Shown piece by piece: positions 61,850-64,000 of a stretch of 64,000 nucleotides of DNA. This DNA comes from an uncultured Tateyamaria sp. (GTDB lineage Bacteria > Pseudomonadota > Alphaproteobacteria > Rhodobacterales > Rhodobacteraceae). Numbering within the stretch: the first letter of the stretch is position 1; each line of letters begins with the position of its first letter. The notes below the pieces were generated by a model that was not told where the DNA came from, ran no database searches, and saw only the letters and a list, made by a program, of their open reading frames with translations. A program made the translations under genes and the position numbers. The stretch spans positions 357,001 through 421,000 of the forward strand of contig NZ_CANMBJ010000006.1 of NCBI RefSeq assembly GCF_947496075.1, in the 5' to 3' direction.

Positions 61850-63157
61850 ATGCCAAAACAATCCCGTCCCAAGGTTGTCATCATCGGCGCAGGCTTCGGG
61901 GGCCTGGCCGCGGCCCGTGCGCTGAAACGCGCGCCGGTCGACATCAAGATCATCGATCGTCGGAACTATCACCTGTTCCAGCCCTTGCTTTATCAGGTGG
62001 CCACGGCTGACCTGTCACCAGCATACGTGGCGTGGCCCATACGTGGGATTTTTTCAGGGCAAAAGAATGTGTCTGTGGCGCTGACCGAAGTGCTGGATGT
62101 GGACAAGACCAGCCAACATGTCATCACCGGGGAGGGGCAGTTCGACTATGACCATCTGATCGTCGCCTCGGGTGCGCATCACTCCTATTTCGGGCGGGAC
62201 GAATGGGAAAGGCACGCCCCCGGCCTCAAACGGATCATCGATGCAACCGAGATCCGCAAACAGGTGCTTATGGCCTTTGAACGGGCCGAGATTTCGAACT
62301 CGGACTCCGAACAACGTCGCCAACTGACCTTTGTGGTTGTCGGCGGCGGCCCCACCGGGGTCGAAATGGCCGGTGCAATTGCCGAACTGGCAAACCATGC
62401 GCTTGCGGCAGACTTCCATCGCATCAACTCGCGTGATGCCCGCATCATCCTGATCGAAGCAGGCCCACGTGTGCTTGGTACCTTCCCGGAAAACCTCTCC
62501 AACAAGGCGCACACGTCACTCGAAAAACTGGGGGTCGAGGTGATGGTCAACACCCGTGTTGAAGACATCACCGAAGCGGGCGTACAGCTATCTGACACCT
62601 TCATTCCATCGGCCTGCAAGGTCTGGGGGGCCGGAGTTGCGGTGAAAAACGTGGGGCGGTGGCTTGATGCGCCGACAGATCGCACCGGTCGTGTGGCCGT
62701 GACCGACACTCTCTGCCTGCCGGACCACCCAAATGTCTACGTGATCGGGGACGCCGCCCAAGTCCCCTGGAAAGACGGCCTTGACGTGCCTGGTATCGCA
62801 CCGGCTGCTAAGCAGGGCGGCAAATACGTTGGCAAACGGATCGCCGCGCTGGCCAAAGGCCAGCCGCATGACAGGCCCTTCCGCTACCGACACGCTGGCA
62901 ATCTGGCCACCATCGGACGGCACGCGGCAGTCATCGACTTTGGTAAACTGCAACTCTCGGGCTTCGTGGCGTGGTGGCTGTGGGGGATCGCGCATATCTA
63001 CTTCCTGATCGGTGTGCGCAACCCGATCTTCGTCGCAATGAATTGGTTCTGGTCCTACCTCACCTTCTCGAAGGGGGCGCGGCTGATCACCGGACTAAGC
63101 CCGCTACACGAGGATCATGATACCGAACCGGAGGAGCCGGTGCGTGCAACCGAGTAG
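61850..63157 (+). CDS. ndh: Type II NADH dehydrogenase (NDH-2)
   Basis: The 435-residue flavoprotein has two Rossmann motifs: VVIIGAGFGGLAAARAL near residues 9-25 for FAD and FVVVGGGPTGVEMAGAIAELA near 161-181 for NAD. YVIGDAAQV precedes the quinone-side region PAAKQGGKYVGKRI. A C-terminal hydrophobic segment (LSGFVAWWLWGIAHIYFLIG) anchors it to the membrane. It oxidises NADH to reduce quinone without proton pumping. ATG 61850 follows AGCGAGGTGGACC and gives the canonical N-terminus. Divergent from the beta-helix gene across 279 bases in which I see no feature. Confidence 0.95.
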   Translation: MPKQSRPKVVIIGAGFGGLAAARALKRAPVDIKIIDRRNYHLFQPLLYQVATADLSPAYVAWPIRGIFSGQKNVSVALTEVLDVDKTSQHVITGEGQFDYDHLIVASGAHHSYFGRDEWERHAPGLKRIIDATEIRKQVLMAFERAEISNSDSEQRRQLTFVVVGGGPTGVEMAGAIAELANHALAADFHRINSRDARIILIEAGPRVLGTFPENLSNKAHTSLEKLGVEVMVNTRVEDITEAGVQLSDTFIPSACKVWGAGVAVKNVGRWLDAPTDRTGRVAVTDTLCLPDHPNVYVIGDAAQVPWKDGLDVPGIAPAAKQGGKYVGKRIAALAKGQPHDRPFRYRHAGNLATIGRHAAVIDFGKLQLSGFVAWWLWGIAHIYFLIGVRNPIFVAMNWFWSYLTFSKGARLITGLSPLHEDHDTEPEEPVRATE

Positions 63158-63206
63158 CAGCAGTCTGGCGTTGCGAGCAAAGCCAAAGTGATTTGCGACG
63201 GCATGC

Positions 63207-63794
63207 GTGATAGTTCTCTCCAAGGAGGACGTGGACATACGTGAACCGATCACGGCGATGTGCTTGATTGCACTGGCGAGCGTCACGCAGGCCGACGAAC
63301 GACCAGCCACCATTGAAGACGAGTTGGGTATTCTCAATCCGCAGGACACAGGCCGGAAAATGCTGACCCGCAAGATCGAGATGGGCGTCATCCGTTCAGT
63401 GACCTGCTCTCTGGGCATCAATGTCACCAAGAATGACAATCATGAGCTTGCGCGCGAACTCACCAGGAAATGCGCCGAAGCCGGGTACACGAAGGCAATG
63501 ACCTGGATGAGCCAGCTTGAGAACAATGGCCTGGGCGGCGACTACAACCCGGATGCCTCTGCGGAATGGGACCGCCGAGCCGCCGAAGCAGGCGACCCGG
63601 TCGGGCGGTTCAACCACGGGCTCAACCTCATGCGCGGTCACGGCATTGCCCAGAACGAAGCCTTGGGCCGGCGCTATGTCGATCAGGCGGCAGAAGACGG
63701 GTTGGAAATCGCCAAACGTCTGCAAGGCGCCGACTATGATCTGGACGAGGTGACGCCAGACGCGGACAACTGGAAATACGCGCCGCTTTTCTAA
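63207..63794 (+). CDS. Sel1-like repeat secreted protein
   Basis: The ~195-residue protein has a short signal-like N-terminus (AMCLIALASVTQADE) and Sel1-type tetratricopeptide motifs: CAEAGYTKAMTWMSQLEN, DRRAAEAGDPVGRFNHGLNLMRG and YVDQAAEDGLEIAKRLQG. Sel1 repeats mediate protein contacts. The exact start is uncertain: GTG 63207 has no clear ribosome site, GTG 63231 is only two bases after AAGGAGG, and ATG 63258 gives a minimal signal peptide. Role unknown. Confidence 0.75.
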   Translation: MIVLSKEDVDIREPITAMCLIALASVTQADERPATIEDELGILNPQDTGRKMLTRKIEMGVIRSVTCSLGINVTKNDNHELARELTRKCAEAGYTKAMTWMSQLENNGLGGDYNPDASAEWDRRAAEAGDPVGRFNHGLNLMRGHGIAQNEALGRRYVDQAAEDGLEIAKRLQGADYDLDEVTPDADNWKYAPLF

Positions 63795-63813
63795 CGGCGC
63801 TGCTCAGGTGATG

Positions 63814-64000
63814 TTAGGAAACACCAGCAGAAATCTCGGGATCAGGCTGCCCTGACCATGTGAATACCCACGTGTCCCCCTGCCGGACATTCTGGATCAT
63901 GTGTGGGCGAAACGCGGCAAGGCACGCCCCACCGGAGCGACGCACCGAAGGAAACAGAAACCCGTTCGACCCCGCAGCCATGTATCGGGCCGCCAAACGC
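63814..64000 (-). CDS. RES-domain protein, C-terminal fragment cut by window edge
   Basis: The minus-strand frame enters from the right edge and stops with TAA at 63816-63814. The visible residues read ARYMAAGSNGFLFPSVRRSGGACLAAFRPHMIQNVRQG, matching the C-terminal core of RES-domain NAD+-degrading toxins (PSVR, GGxCLAxF, VRQG). RES toxins are paired with an Xre-type antitoxin usually upstream, which would lie outside this window. The N-terminal catalytic Arg is not visible, so intactness cannot be judged. Confidence 0.82.
   Translation of the reverse strand, partial: RLAARYMAAGSNGFLFPSVRRSGGACLAAFRPHMIQNVRQGDTWVFTWSGQPDPEISAGVS

Overview
The window reads as a chromosomal segment of an alphaproteobacterium of the Rhodobacteraceae, most likely the marine Roseobacter group. 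The basis is high GC with GC-rich third positions, dense GTG/ATG gene overlaps, family content typical of that group (Hint-domain protein, NDUFS4-like protein, FeS-type photolyase beside an SDR, RutR-controlled reductive pyrimidine pathway, glycosyl-hydrolase-28-like protein) and short dispersed intergenic repeats. I cannot name a genus from sequence alone. Nearly everything looks like core or ordinary accessory genome. I see no prophage, insertion sequence, CRISPR array, rRNA or tRNA.

Layout. Bases 1-4.2 kb: the 3' part of an M3 peptidase, a GFA-family protein, a VOC protein coupled to a GhrA-like hydroxyacid dehydrogenase, and hypotheticals. 4.2-9.9 kb: the cell-elongation operon mreB-mreC-mreD-mrdA-rodA on the minus strand, each member after mreC overlapping the next by ATGA, followed by a coupled unknown gene. 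10-16.7 kb: YceI protein, FAD monooxygenase, leuA with an unannotated leucine attenuator leader peptide, SDR plus FeS photolyase. 17-22.3 kb: the most unusual locus, a winged-helix/TolB-like/TPR regulator followed by a PAP2/vanadium-haloperoxidase-like protein with 17 N-terminal His-Ala-Gly repeats and a translationally coupled subtilisin-like protease. 22.3-31.3 kb: MORN-repeat protein pair, nadE, Hint-domain protein, secreted esterase, Tat-type metallo-beta-lactamase-fold protein, gltX.

31.3-39.1 kb: MATE exporter, gamma-glutamylcyclotransferase, inositol-monophosphatase-like protein, the YbbAP-type ABC exporter divergent from a TesA-like esterase (as in E. coli), an SRAP/HMCES-like protein lacking its Cys2, and a cold-shock gene. 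39.3-50.4 kb: a pyrimidine-degradation and uptake regulon: preT-preA, a RutR-like repressor, a ureidopropionase-type amidohydrolase, a dihydropyrimidinase, and a NitT/TauT-type ABC transporter with an NMT1/THI5-like binding protein. RutR-like palindromes lie before both transcription units. Three small genes (an unknown, a barstar-like and a DUF1877-like) are embedded in this operon. 50.5-64 kb: dodecin, NDUFS4-like protein, a class III cyclase, uvrB, an AT-richer probably acquired gene with a possible nuclease core, a second cold-shock gene, small membrane and zinc-ribbon proteins, a beta-helix protein, a type II NADH dehydrogenase, a Sel1-like protein and the truncated C-terminus of a RES-domain toxin-like protein.

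Dispersed elements: two tandem pairs of TAAGGCGG-type palindromes, three copies of a GTTTAYTTGGCAAGATGAAG-type repeat, two copies of a GGGGCTCTGCCCC-type repeat, and several hairpins. All start choices rest on Shine-Dalgarno spacing, overlap with the upstream gene or signal-peptide position. Family assignments rest on motif recognition only.
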